64,000 nucleotides of DNA from Prunus persica (Eukaryota > Streptophyta > Magnoliopsida > Rosales > Rosaceae): positions 6,537,308 through 6,601,307 of the forward strand of contig NC_034013.1 in assembly GCF_000346465.2 (NCBI RefSeq), written 5' to 3'. Made by a program: the position numbers and the translations under genes. Of the stretch, positions 47,770-60,386 are shown piece by piece (position 1 is the stretch's first letter; every line of letters starts with the position of its first letter). The notes beneath the pieces were generated by a model that was not told where the DNA came from, did not search any database, and saw only the letters and a program-made list of their open reading frames with translations.

Positions 47770-49541
47770 GTGATAATGTATAGGTTTATTTTAATTTTTT
47801 GATAATGTATCTAAACATATTTTTGGTAATTAATTAAACATTCATTAAAAAAATCAAATGAAATATATTTTTGTTTCTAGTGTTTTTTGTTTTGTATAAA
47901 ATATTTATGTCATGGAATGAAATAAAATGAAAATAAATCTTAATAATTTAAATTAATTCCCAAAAATCAGTCTCATTCTACTTTATACGTCTCATATATG
48001 TAGAAAACTGCCGTCTTACTATAGCGGGAAAGAAAACATCGACGGCATTTCTCAAAAACGTCATTTAAGATTGATATACATGTCGGTTAATTTGTAAAAC
48101 TGAAATATACGAAAACAGTTGTAGAGACATACAACGTCCGTTACAGGTTAAAATGTGACGTTGCATTTATAAACAACGTCATTATCGACATAATAATCGA
48201 CGGTTATTGAGAAAAGGTTGACGTTGTAACTCCCTAACCACGATGGTGATTACACTGCGACATCTAATGATGTCTAGGACGACATCATGTGTTATTTAAC
48301 GTTGTTGTAAACTGATGCAATGTCGGTTATCTACATTTGTCATTTAAATTTTTTATGACTTTTATATTGTTTTTCCTAATATTCAAAAAAAAATTCCATC
48401 AAATAAACTGACAACTATTATGCACTCATTGAAAAATTTTATGTCCTATAAATCTTTAAAAAATTTAATGTTAAAAATATTTTTATTTGTATTTAATTAC
48501 AAATATTCATAATGAAAACAAATCATTAAAATTTAAATTGTTCCAAAAAACCAACGTCTTATTTTTATTTACACGTCTTATATATATAGAAAACCGCTGT
48601 CTTATTATATCGGGAAAGAAAACATCGACAACATATCTCAAAAACGTCATTTAAGGTTGATATACACGTCGGTTAATTTATAAAACTGTAATATATGAAA
48701 ACAGTTGTAGAGACATACAACGACTGTTATAGGTTAAAATATGAAGTTGTATTTATAAACAACGTCATTTATTTATGAATAATCGATGGTGTAAACTATA
48801 CCCACGTCGGTTATTGAAATAAGATTGACGTTGTAACTCCCTAACCACGTTGGTGATTACATTGCGACGTCTAATGATTTCTAGGACGACGTTATGTGTT
48901 ATTTAACGTCGTTGTAAACTGATGCAACGTCAGTTATCTACATTTGTCATTTAATTTTTTTTATGAATTTTATATTTTTTTTCCTAATATTCATAATAAT
49001 TTCAAAACAAATTCCATAAAATAAATTGATAACTACTATGCACTCATTGAAAAATTTTATCTCCCCTAAATCTTTATAAAATTTAATGTGAAAAATATTT
49101 TTATTTCTATTTAATTACTAATATTCATAATAGATTAAAAAAAATTCGAAAAAGAAACCGACAAATTCTATGCACTCATGGAGACGATATCTACCCCCTA
49201 TAAACCTGAAAATTTTAATTTTAGATTTCAAAATTACAAGTGATAACAAATGTGAAAAAGATTTAGAGACAAAGCACAATAGTCATTATACTTTCCATAA
49301 CATAACCCTAAGGTTATGTGATCCATTGGTGGTAAGGAGTCCGTAGCAATTTTCGGTTCATTTTTCTCTTACTTGTGTATTTTTATTTATTTATAATTAT
49401 TGTAAAATTTAGGGTTTAGGGTTTAGGGTTTTGGTTTTATTGAAACGACGCCGGTTTGCGTTCGCTCTTTTTGGTCAATACGCGTGTTCGAATCCCAGGA
49501 AACGCACACCAAAGCTAATTATGTAATATTTTAGACGTCGA
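47770..49541. repeat. Inter-gene CACTA repeats, 586-bp duplication
   Basis: This non-coding stretch is rich in ACGTCGG/CCGACGT motifs. A segment around CGGGAAAGAAAACATCGAC at 48025 recurs at 48611 (586-bp spacing) with matching flanks from about 47940 to 48990. Three telomere-like TTTAGGG units are at 49408-49428. Confidence 0.7.
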
Positions 49542-49555
49542 TTTTTGTACTAGTG
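49542..49555 (+). repeat. Internal CACTA 3'-terminus-like sequence
   Basis: TTTTTGTACTAGTG is the exact inverse complement of the 14-bp 5' end of element C. No matching TAT or other 3-bp flank pairs it with 37002, where the flank is ACG here and TAT there, so it does not define the present element's end. Confidence 0.7.
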
Positions 49556-49739
49556 ACGTCAAAATGTTATACAACGGCGTAATTGTAACATAACCGTCGT
49601 TGTAAATTTGAAATTAAACGACTATTGTATTGTATTTACCGTCGTCTTTAATAAACGCGGTCCTTTGAAATTTTTGACCGGGATTTAAAATTTTCAGAAT
49701 TTCCCTTTAACCCTAAAGTATTTCCTTCTCTCTCTTCAA

Positions 49740-50451
49740 CGTAAATTTGTCTTAAAGTTTTCGCTCTCTCTCAAAGCATTGGGTATATTCTCTGAGCTCT
49801 CTCAAGCATTTGATATTTTCTCTCAGCTCTCTCTCAATATCCATGTAAGTATATTCTGTTAGCTATCTCTCAATATTCTCTCAGCACTCTCTTAGTTTGT
49901 ATATTCTCTTAGATCTCTCTAAATATTATGTTAGTTTGTATATTCTCTCAGCTTTGGTTTCTTAATATGGGTTCTTTTATGTTTTGGGAGCTATGGGTTC
50001 TTGATTGGGAGCTATATATGGGTTCTTTTTATGTTTTGATGTTTGCATTCTGTTAAGGGTTCTTTGAAATGGAATGGGGATGGAATAATTAGGCTTTGGT
50101 TTTTTGTAAACCACGACGACGGTTGGTTTCCACAAACCAACCATCATCTAAATTTTTATTATACGTCGGTTTTTATTTACTACTGCCGTTGTTGTTAGGC
50201 GACCATAACCCAGACCTGTTCTTCAAAAAGAAAACAAATATCTTGTTGTTTGCTTAAAGACGAAGGTAAATAGATATGCCGTCGTCTTAATCTTGTTACA
50301 CGACAATTATTTTGTAAAAACCGTCGTCTAATTATTGTTAAATTTTTTTTTCTTCCCTTTTTTCCCATTTTGTTCTCTTCTCTGTCAATCTAGTAGTGTT
50401 TCATTGCTGGTCTTTTCACTTTATTATATGTATGATTTTATAGTGTGTGAG
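49740..50451 (+). promoter_or_regulatory. TNP2 upstream leader with CT-rich repeats
   Basis: Short repeats of the type TATATTCTCTCAGCTCTCTC recur from 49785 to 49950. CCGTCGT/ACGACGG motifs follow up to 50330. This is probably the 5' untranslated and promoter region of TNP2. I cannot fix a transcription start. Confidence 0.4.
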
Positions 50452-53400
50452 ATGGATAAGTCATGGATGCATGCGGATAGAAGATCGAAGGCATATGAGT
50501 TAGGTGTGGAAGGATTTTTGAATTTTACTATAGAAAATCTTGTAAATACAACTCATATTTGTTGTCCATGTGTTAAATGTGGGAATATTCGATTGTTTGG
50601 AGTTGGAATTATAAGGGACCACTTATACTTTAATGAAATTGACCAAAGCTATAAGATTTGGATATGGCACGGAGAACCTTGGGAATGGACTACTAATGCT
50701 AGTAGAAATGTGGAAGAAGATGAGCAAAGCAGGTTCAGTTTTGTTTCTGAAGAAGTAGGGATGGATGATAATGATTTGGGCAATATTGGATTTGATCCTT
50801 ATGAGTTTGCCAATGTGATTGGGGATGGAGATCAACCCTTGTACCCTGGTAGCAGTAAGTACACGATGTTGTCGGCTTTGGTGAAGTTATATAATTTGAA
50901 AGCAAAACATGGGATGAGTGATGTTTGTTTTACAGAATTATTGATACTTCAAGGAGATTTGCTTCCAGAAGGAAATACACTACCTTCCTCAATGTACGAG
51001 GCAAAAAAGATATTGTCTGCTTTAGGGATGAGTTATGAAAAAATCCACGCATGTCCAAATGACTGCATCTTGTACATGAAGGATTATGAAGATTCAACTA
51101 ATTGTCCTACTTGTGGTGTCTCAAGGTGGAAGGATGGCAAAGATGCAATCTTGAAAGAGGGTGTGCCAGCAAAGGTGGTGTGGTATTTTCCTCCAATTCC
51201 AAGGTTTAAAAGGATGTTTCAATCACATAAGACAGCTAAGAGTTTGACTTGGCATGCTGCTAGAAAATTAGTTGACGGTCATATGTCTCATCCAACGGAT
51301 TCCCCGTCTTGGAAACTTGTTGATGATAAATGACCCGAGTTTGGTAAAGAGCCAAGGAACTTGAGATTGGCACTCTCATCTAATGAATTCAATCCCCACA
51401 GTTCTTTAAGTAGAAGATACAGTTGTTGACCAGTTATCTTAGTTACATATAATCTCCCACCATGGCTATGCATGAAATGGAAGTTCATTGTTGAAATAAA
51501 AAAGTTCATTGACAGCAAATTAAATTTTGGCCCAAGTTTAAAGAAGTTGAGCCCATAGATAAAATGGTGTTGTGGACTTGTTGCTAAATTGGTTTAGGCC
51601 CAAATAAATTAATATTAATATTTTTACAAGAAAATATTAAGCAGTAACAGAACATGTACGTTGAGGAGTGACTGGAAATGGGAAGTTACTCCCACCCACA
51701 CAATACGTGAGGCCATAACTGGCTCCACTCTGTCAGTTCCTCTAAGTCTATAAAAAGGGACTAAAGGAGGCAAAGAGGACAGAGGAGAAAAAGCACCAAA
51801 TTGCTGCAGAAATACACAGAAAGAAAAAAAACTGCTACAGAAATCCAAAGAAGAGAAGCAAGCAAAAGAGATACGAAGCTCTGTCATAATACCATTCAGA
51901 AGGTATAAACAAATTCATTTGAGTACCCTTTTATGTACAACTGACTTGCAGGCAAAAAATATGTATGTGAGGCCATCGTACAGAAGTTTGAACTTCCTCC
52001 ATGTTTGATATCAAGAAATGTATCATATCAACAGAGACTTCAGCAGTGGAAAAAATGCAAACAAATCCTCCCAAATTGGAATAGCTGTGCTACTTACACA
52101 AAGAGAGCTCTCACAAGGACCTCTCTGTTGTGAATTACAGATGGGCTTCTGCAAGAACCCCACTGTACAAGTGCTGTGAACACCTTGTGAGTGTCCATAG
52201 GCACATTGTGATACTCAGAGAAGACCTTGCGAGTGTTCTTGAATACCAAAAAAATAGAAAACATCAACAGACCAGACGCTTTGTTACTTGCCCAACCCAC
52301 CTTCAGCAGAGCAAAAATTCTGCAAATTGGAGAAAAAAAAACAGGGGCCAAAACTTGCTGCAAATGGAGAAAAAAAAAATCAACAATCTTGTTTTAGTCT
52401 CATAGTTTGGCATAAACAGAAGAAAATATAAAAGAAGATATTAAAAGACAGACAGAAATTAATGATTGCCAGAAAGCTTACAGAGACTGATGATTCACAC
52501 CCACGAAGGTCACCAAAGCAGCATTCCTCTGCAACAATTTGCAGAAACCACAAAGGGTTCTCACTCTGTCACTGGCACTATGATAGCCCTTCCCAAAAGA
52601 TCTCAGTCTGCAATCAAATGAAGAAAAAATGCACCGAAGCATCATACCATTGTTACCAAGAGACCGGAAGGAAGCAGAGAACTCAAAATTGTCTTTGGAC
52701 CCAAAAAAAATGCAGTCAAGTCTACAAGGAAATGATGAAAACAAAATCACAAGCAAGATTCAAAAAGAGATGATTTTTCTTTTCTCTCGACACCAAAGGC
52801 CAGACCCCAAATTAGTGTCTCAGGCAAAAAGCAAAAGGAAAATGGCTCACTAATTTCAGGCTAAGAAGCCTCCTGTGTTGCGGCTGTTGAAGAACCCAAA
52901 AGCAAACTTTAGCCAAAAACAAAGAAGCTGAAAGAGAAACAAAGTCAAAAGAGAAGAAGAAAGACTTGCCAAAGCTAAATGGATGCACAGCTTGCTGCCA
53001 GCAGCTTTTCTTCAAACCAAAATTTGGTCTTTAGACCAAAAAATGAAGAAACTTGTTGCTCAAAGAAACCCCTCCTGCCATGCCCGAGATTGAAGAAGAA
53101 AAGCAACCAAAAAAAAAGAGAGTTTCGTATTACTGAAAGAAACCAAAACAAAACAAGGAAGAAAAAGCCAAAAAGGGACAAAGCAAAGGAAAAGTACCTT
53201 TGTACTTTGACAAACTGACGTGTTGCCTTTAAGCTCCCCTATTTCCAATGGGTTATGTAGTCCAAGTCTGCCTTCAAGTTCCCAAGACCTCAAATTAATA
53301 TTTTAATGGTTTATGTAGTCTAAGTCTGACAGATAGGAGCAAAGCAAAGGTCTTGCTTTGGTTTTGGCGTCTAAGACTCTATGCTCCGTATTGATTGTGG

Positions 53401-56400
53401 CAGATGAGTTAGCTGAAGAGATATAGAAATTGGTCCAGTTTGAGTTTAATTTGAACTACTCCGGATAAAGATGGGGGTGACTCAGTTTGAATTGATCTCT
53501 ACTACTCCAAATAGATATCGGTTTTGGTTTGAGTTGGCAGCTGGCTCTCAAAGCCTCTCTGACGTGGGCTTTTTGTTTATAGGCCAAGCTAAATGGGACT
53601 TTGCCTCAGCAAAAGCTCCAGTTACAAATCAAAGAAGGAATGCACTGACGTTGTTTAGTGAAAAAGTAAAGGAAGAAAGTGGGGTGAAGAGTTTGTTGTT
53701 TAGTGAAGATGTGATAATAGCAAACCCAAAGCCCAACCAATTGGTTTTGCTGGACATGCACAGACTCACATGTTCCCAGCCAAATATCCAAAAATCGTCA
53801 AAGAAGGATGAAGGGCAAGTGGGTCATCTTCCAAATTCAAGTGTTCGAACAGTATAACAACTCTCACATGTTTAATGGGGTCAACCATTGACAATTCTCA
53901 AGTGCTAGAAAATACCAGTTAACAAACCATCAAATAAAGTTGGATGGACCTTTTCCTCAAATCAAAATTTGTCCTTCCAAAATTCCCTTCAAAATAAAAA
54001 CGTATCAATTAGCAAATAATTGATAAGAAAATCCCAAATTTCTCAAATAGTACAAAATTATTCCAAATTTCCTCATGGGTCATCTACCTGTGCAAATTTC
54101 AGTGAGATCAAATTCATATCTCTCAAACAACAAATTCTTTTAAGGGGTTATTCATTCTTTGAAAATCCAATCAAAATTTCTGAACTACGTCCGGTTTGAT
54201 TCCGCCAAGGATACGTAGGCAATTTGGAAATTCAATCCAGATACGACCGCAAGCCCAAACAGAATCCCTGGTGTCCTTAACCAAATTCGCCCCAAACACT
54301 TTTCCAACCACAAAATCAAATTGAATCCCTGGTCCAACCACATTCATCCAAATTTCATAAAATATTTCTCATACCACAAATTCTTTCAAGGGGTCATTCA
54401 TTCCTTGAAAGTCCAATCAAATTATGTGAGAACTACAAAAGGCTTGATCCCCAAAATGGGGTATGTAGGCAGTCTAGGGTTCCCTGGATGCAGCTGTAAC
54501 ATCAAATCAAATTCCATTATTTATTTCATTTTTCATATTGGAATCAAAGGGTTTTCTCTTTATAAAGAGATTATAATTAAGAGATATTTTTTATCTTGAG
54601 TGGGTCATATTCAATTAAAAATTATGATAAATAAAAACTCCTATTTGTAAATAAGAGTGAGATTATGTTGGGTGAATTTTTAATTTCTTTATTACACTTT
54701 TTATCTAACATTCATGATGTTGACTTTATTGATTTCCGGTCCTAAAAAGCCTGAAAATGATATAGACGTCTACTTAGAGCCTTTGATTGATGATTTAAAA
54801 TCTCTATGGGATGGGATTAAAGGAGTGTATGATGCACATATAGGAGAATACTTTACACTCAGAGGTGTATTACTGTGGACTGTTAATGATTTTCCTGCCT
54901 ACAGGAACTTATCTGATTGTGTCGTTAAAGGATATAAAGCTTGTCCAATAAGCGGCGATGATACACCTAGTCACAAGTTAAAAATAGCCACAAAATTTGT
55001 TACATTGGGCATAGAAAATGGTTACCAATCAATCATCCATATCGGAGGCAGCGTGCAACTTTTAATGGGAAACTTGAATATGGCACACCACCCAAGCCAT
55101 TAAAAGGAGAAGAAGTGTTGCGCATTGTTGAAGATATTAATTACATATGGGGCTCGAAAATGGGGGAAGTGTTGGTGAGAATGATGGTGACAGAGTTTGT
55201 TGGAGGAAGAAATCAAAATTCTTTGATCTCGAGTATTGGAAATACCTTCATGTGAGGCATGTCCTAGATGTTATTCATATTGAGAAGAATGTTTCCGATA
55301 GTATTATTGGTACATTGCTGGAGATCCCTGGAAAAAATAAAGATGAGATTGCTGCTCGGTTAGATTTATTGAAGATGGGGGTCAAAACTGATTTGCAACC
55401 CAAGTATGGAGAAAGACGTACTCGCTTGCCTCCAGCGCCTTGGAATTTGTCAAGAGCAGAGAAGAGAGCGGTTTGCAATTCTCTCTATGGTATGAAGGTC
55501 CCTGAAGGTTATTGTTCAAATATAAAAAATCTTATATCTTTAAAAGATTCAAGACTTCTTGGACTGAAATCTCATGATTGTCATACCTTGATGCAACAAT
55601 TGCTCCCTGTGGCAATTCATTCTGTTTTGGAGAAGCCTGCAAGGTATGCAATAACTCGATTGTGCTTCTTCTTCAATGCTTTATGTGCGAAGATGGTAGA
55701 TGTTTTCAAGCTAGATAAGTTGGAAGAAGATGTAGTTGTTACTTTGTGTTTGCTTGAGAATTACTTTCCCCCTTTATTCTTTGATATCGTGGTTCATCTA
55801 GTAGTACATCTTGTCAGAGAAGTTCGTCTATGTGGCCCAGTATATTTTAGATGGATGTATCCGTGAGGAAGTCCTGCCTTATATAGAGTACGTATGACTT
55901 TTATTGTTCATATGAAGCCATTTTAAATATTATTATTCCTTATGTTCATCTTATATACAAGGAACCATAATGCTTGATTTTTTTCGTGTCAATGTAGGGA
56001 ACATATGATCCACATCAAGACCACTAATCCAAAAATTAGAAAGAGAACAAAGTGCTGCAAGATAAGCACAATAGCACTTTTATTCAATGGCTCCACTTTA
56101 AGGTATATATATAAGTTATTGAATGATGACATGCATATTCAACTTTAAATTTTCTTCCATTCTATATGTTAGATTGAATTAAGATATATATGATTAATTT
56201 GCAAGTTCAAAGTGAACTTAATGGGGAAGAGCATAATGGCGTATCAGAAAATTTGAGGTGGCTAGCAGCTGGTCCAAGCATGGCAGTGCCATCATATAGG
56301 AGCTATCTTATTAATGGTGTTAAATTTAACACCAAGGCACAAGATGATGTGCGAACTGTCCAAAATAGTGGAGTTTATTTACTTGCATATACTATGCAAG

Positions 56401-56854
56401 TTGCTAGTGCCAAGGATAAAAACCCTATTGTCTCCAATATGGGTTTTTATGGTGTTATTCAAGAAATTTGGGACCTTGACTACCATAAGTTTAGAATTCC
56501 AGTCTTGAGGTGTGATTGGGTAGATAACACTTTGGGCCTTGTAGTCGACGAACTTGGATTTACCCTTGTAGATTTGAGTTAAATTGGACATAGGAATGAC
56601 CAATTTGTTATGACTTCTCAAGTCAAACAAGTATTTTATGTTGACGACCCAATGCATCGTGGTTGGTCGGTAGTGTTATTAATGCCTAATAGAGAATATA
56701 ATGATGTTATTGGTGATGATGTGCTAGGTGATACTAGAATTGAGTGTGACCCATTTACTAGAGGGATACCAAATGTTGACACATTTGATGACCTAGTGGG
56801 TGAGTTTGGGAATGAAAATTTTAGAGCTGGGTGTGAAGATATATGGATTGATTG
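50452..56854 (+). pseudogene. TNP2-type CACTA transposase, broken
   Basis: The start ATG at 50452 (MDKSWMHADRRSK) is the usual TNP2 opening. A transposase-associated zinc segment (CCPCVKCGN) follows, then the TNP2 domain: CPNDCILYMKDYEDSTNCPTC near 51050-51115, continuing after the LTR as LLISGPKKPENDIDVYLEPL and LLWTVNDFPAYRNLS, then FFDLEYWKYLHVRHVLDVIH at 55220. DUF4218 (ITRLCFFFNALCAKMVD, then HLVREVRLCGPVYFRWMYP) is at 55560-55865 and DUF4216-like sequence at 56200-56850. Defects are TGA at 51331-51333 (element A has TGG there), the LTR at 51489-54710, frame changes near 54980 and 55150, and TAA at 56580-56582. TNP2 proteins cut CACTA termini. Confidence 0.88.
51489..54710 (+). mobile_element. 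Long LTR inserted in TNP2, 3,222 bp
   Basis: TGTTGAAATAAAAAAG...TTTATCTAACA, flanked by perfect TTCAT copies (51484-51488 and 54711-54715). Removal keeps the TNP2 frame (KWKF then MML). A TATA-like TCTATAAAAAGGG is near 51749. Paired segments GGATACGTAGGCAA (about 54208) and GGGTATGTAGGCAG (about 54460) are words I associate with Tat/Ogre-type gypsy LTRs. No second LTR, primer site or gene is seen, so a solo LTR is the simplest reading. The family is inferred. Confidence 0.65.
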
Positions 56855-56989
56855 ATTGTTGTAATGTATGACATTAGTTATCCAGTTAATTGTATGACAT
56901 TAATTAATAATTCTGTACATCATTTGAATTATGATCCCATTTTCATTATGCAGGCTTTGGGCATTACAAATCAAACATTAAAAAACATG

Positions 56990-58594
56990 GGTTAAAGCTG
57001 TAAAGTACGACAGTCCGGTAAAAAAATTGGAAACACAGACGTCTAAAATAAAAACGACGTTGGGTTTTAAAAGGCAAAAGACCGTAAAACAAAAAAACAG
57101 ACATCTGAAAAAGAAATCAAGACGGTTTGCTTAAAATAAACCGTCGTTTAAAGAGCAAAATAAAGGCCGTTTAGTTCCATTAACTATCGTGACAGATGTT
57201 CTGCATGTCGACTAGTCTAAAACAACTGACGTCTCCGAGCATACATACGTCAGGCAGGTTAAACAAGCGACTTTTAAAAGGACAACCACGTCATTATGTA
57301 ATCAACACCGACGTGTTAAGCAATTACAACGTCAAGCAGCTGAATCTCTAGACGTAGTGACATAATTAACCACGTCCTTTATTTTAATGAAACGGACGTT
57401 GAATATGTATTCCACGTCGGTTATTTTCCTATCGACGCCTTCAATACTTTTTATAACGTCATCCTCTGAAAAAAAAAAAAAAACCCGACGTGGAAGATAG
57501 TTTTGTACGTCGATATTGAGTAATATTATGTCATTTTAAATCTTTTAGACGTCGGTTATTTAGAAAAAGTGATGTCTAACTCTGTCAAAGGGCCTTCTTT
57601 TTGAAATTTAAATGACGAGTCTCGCAAAAAATAGATGTGGAAAAAGCTTAACACGTCGGTCTTTGTTATAATTAGCGACGTGGATAAATACATAAGCGTC
57701 GGTAATGTCAGTTGCAGGACGTGGTTATTTCAGGTTACGACGATTATTGAGAGATAAATGACATGTAATTTTCTTTACACGTCTGTTGGTTTTTGTGAAC
57801 GATGTCGTTTATGTTTTAGATGTCGGTTTCACGTCGGTTATTTTCCTATCCATGCCTTCAGTACTATTTATAACGTCATCCTTTGAAAAACAACCGACGT
57901 GGGAGATTGTTTTGTACGTCGATATTGAGTGATATTATGTCATCTTAAATCTTTTAGACGTCGGTTATTTAGAACAAGTGACGTCTAACTCTGTCAAAGG
58001 GCCTTCTTTTTGAAATTTAAACGACGAATCTCGCAAGAAACAGACATGGAAAAATCTTAACACGTCGTTTTTTGTTATAATTAGTGACGTCGATAAATAC
58101 ATAAGAGTCGGTGATGTCAATTGCAGGATGTGGTTATTTCAGGTTATGACGGTTATTGAGAGATAAATGACATGTAATTTTCATTACACGTTTGTCGATT
58201 TTTGTGAACGTCATCGTTTATGTTTTAGACGTCGGTTTCTTTGTTTGTTTAACGTAGTATAAATTAACCATCACGGTTTCTATCTTATCGAAGTGTTTTT
58301 CCTTCATTTAGGGACGTGGATAATTATTTGTACGTCGGTTCTTCTTTTGATCTTGACATGTAATACTCCTTAGACGTCTCGTGTTTCATAAAACCCTAGT
58401 CTAATGTTGTCTAAAATTTCATTTTAGGCTAATTATATAGTAAATAAAGGTCGGTTACAAATAAATCTGGACGTTGCGTCGAGTATTAACCGTTATTATT
58501 TTTTGTACAAAAGATGGCCGTCGTTTCACGACGGTTGAAAAACCTGCTAGACGACGGTGGTTTTCCATCGTCTATTTCGATTTTTGTAGTAGTA
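56990..58594. repeat. 3' subterminal repeats of CACTA C
   Basis: Dense ACGTCGGTTATTT, ACGACGG and CCGTCGT words in both orientations run up to the 3' terminus. Clusters of short repeats next to the ends are where TNPA-type proteins bind in En/Spm. A 417-bp block at 57413-57829 is duplicated at 57830 to about 58240. Confidence 0.75.
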
Positions 58595-58954
58595 TATCCT
58601 ACGACGGTAGACCAACTTAATGACAATAATTGAGAATAACCACGATGGTTTATATAGAAAATCGCCGACATAATCAATTTTCTGAGACTGTCGTATTTAT
58701 TCAATTTATACGTCTCAACTTATATCTAAACTGTCGTCTTAATTGTAATTTATTATTATTATTTATTTCTTGTATTTTTGTGTCTTACGTCGATAGATCA
58801 ACTTAATGACAAGAATTGAGAATAACCACAACGGTTTATATAGAAAACCGCCGACATAATCAGATTTTTCCTGAGATCCCAAGAGTTTCGAAATCTTACC
58901 AGATGGAACTCTATTCCTCATCATAATCGGACCACAGAAAGACAATATTTAAGA

Positions 58955-59275
58955 AATTGATGATGTTTGTGTCTTTGTGTGTTTGAGATACACAAAGGCA
59001 CAAACACATCAACATCCAAAATTTTTTCTCTAAAATTTGACGACGGCAGCCTGAGATTTGAAGTCAGACAGACAATTTTTTGGAAGTTGATGATGTGTGT
59101 GTGTTTGTGTCCTTTAGATACACAAACGCACACACACATCAACATCCAAACCATTGTCTTCTAAAATTTTGATGACGGCAGCCACATATATTCATTCAGA
59201 GAGAATTTTTTTGAATGTTGGTGATGTGTGTATGTTTGTGAATCAGATACACAAACATACACACACACCAACATC
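58955..59275. repeat. Three consecutive hairpins in the CACTA leader (copy in A)
   Basis: Same arrangement as at 37970-38305 in element C. Arms such as GTTGATGATGTGTGTGTG / CACACACACATCAACATCC keep pairing despite substitutions between the copies. Confidence 0.8.
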
Positions 59276-59735
59276 CAAACAATTGCCTCCTAAGAGGTGA
59301 GACTAAAACTGAAACCCTAATTAAAAACTGAAACTGAAAGAAATCGTAGAAAAAAAATCAATTTATAAAAAAAAATTCATATCCATGTCGGTTATATAAA
59401 CCTTAACGACGTTTAACAGAAGGAATCAACGTCGGTTTGTGAAACACGAAAGACGTATTAAACATACAAACAACGTCGGAAATTAATCTAAAGGCAACGA
59501 GGTTTCGACAAACAACGTCGGTCCATATAAAAAAATGACGTGGTAACTTGTAATTTCACGTATTCAAAAGTAAACTTTTGTCATGTAGCGTCCAACTAAC
59601 CACGTCGTTTTCGGAATACAAAAAGTCAAAAAGTTTTTTTACTAACCACGTCAGTTGATGTTATTTTAATGTCGTAATAAATACTTACTAAGGCGGTTTT
59701 CATGACTACCGTCGTTGTATTTATCATTGGGACAC

Positions 59736-59743
59736 TATATAAA
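59736..59743 (+). promoter_or_regulatory. TATA box, CACTA A first gene
   Basis: TATATAAA in the same context as 38758-38765 in element C, followed by a CT-rich leader. Confidence 0.5.
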
Positions 59744-60386
59744 CTTTTTGGTCACCTAACCTAAACTTTTACGTTCTCTCTAAAATTTTCAGTTTTCTCT
59801 CAATTTCCCTCTCATTTCCAAAAAGCTGCGTTTCTGATTCTCAACTTTTACGTTCTTTCTCGTCTTCATCTCCAAAATTTGATTCCGAAGAAAACTTTCT
59901 TTGTTAGCCAAAGGTTTGAAAACTTTCTCACTCCTTTTTTTGTTCTTTACTTTCCTTATCAGTTGAAGTTTTTATTTTTTAAAAGAACGAGTCCCACTGA
60001 TGTTTGAGACAATAAGGTGGTTTGAAATTGCCAAACGTTTCACTATTATCACTCACAGGTCATTTGAGGATGACGGGGTTTTCTCGAATTTGACGTTTTT
60101 GTTGACACACCACGATGGTAATTACATTCGTGCTATTTCGATAGCACGACTGTTCATACTAACCGACATGGTGTGTTAATAAATACAACGTTTGAAGAGA
60201 AAATCGTCGTCTCATTTGAAATGGGAAGTTTTTTTATTTTTGAACTTATAATACGACGACAGTTTTATTTAATTACCATCGTGTTAAGTTAATGACCACA
60301 TCTATAGATTAGCACGACGGTTCTTTTGTTTTACCGTCGTCTGAACTTTCATTTTACGTCTGTATTTTACCTAACCGTCATTGTAG

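Larger units (their letters stand above)
37002..58594 (+). mobile_element. CACTA element C, 21.6 kb, nested in element A
   Basis: The left end is CACTAGTACAAAAA at 37002. The right end is TTTTTGTAGTAGTA at 58581-58594, the expected final G being A. TAT flanks it on both sides (36999-37001 and 58595-58597). Removing C joins GGATTTTGGTAT to CCTACGACGGTAGACC, which is how the homologous site reads uninterrupted inside C (37611-37634). The order inside is 5' subterminal repeats, leader with hairpins, a MULE-containing block, C48 protease exons, an internal terminus-like sequence, TNP2 (broken), and 3' subterminal repeats. An autonomous ancestor is implied; this copy is not functional. Confidence 0.82.

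Noticed and set aside
49467..49512. tRNA or SINE B-box-like GTGTTCGAATCCC with a TGCGTT/AACGCA pairing
   Set aside because: There is no proper T-stem, A-box or anticodon arm around it, and no A-rich SINE tail or target duplication.
37002..49555. A 12.5-kb element bounded by the perfect CACTAGTACAAAAA / TTTTTGTACTAGTG pair
   Set aside because: The flanks do not match (TAT on the left, ACG on the right), and the sequence after 49555 does not continue the interrupted element A. The end at 58594 satisfies both tests. Kept as a finding, not as the element boundary.
51600..53860. Several lysine- or serine-rich frames on both strands
   Set aside because: They come from the A-rich interior of the long LTR inserted in TNP2 and have no domain, splice context or conservation to support them.
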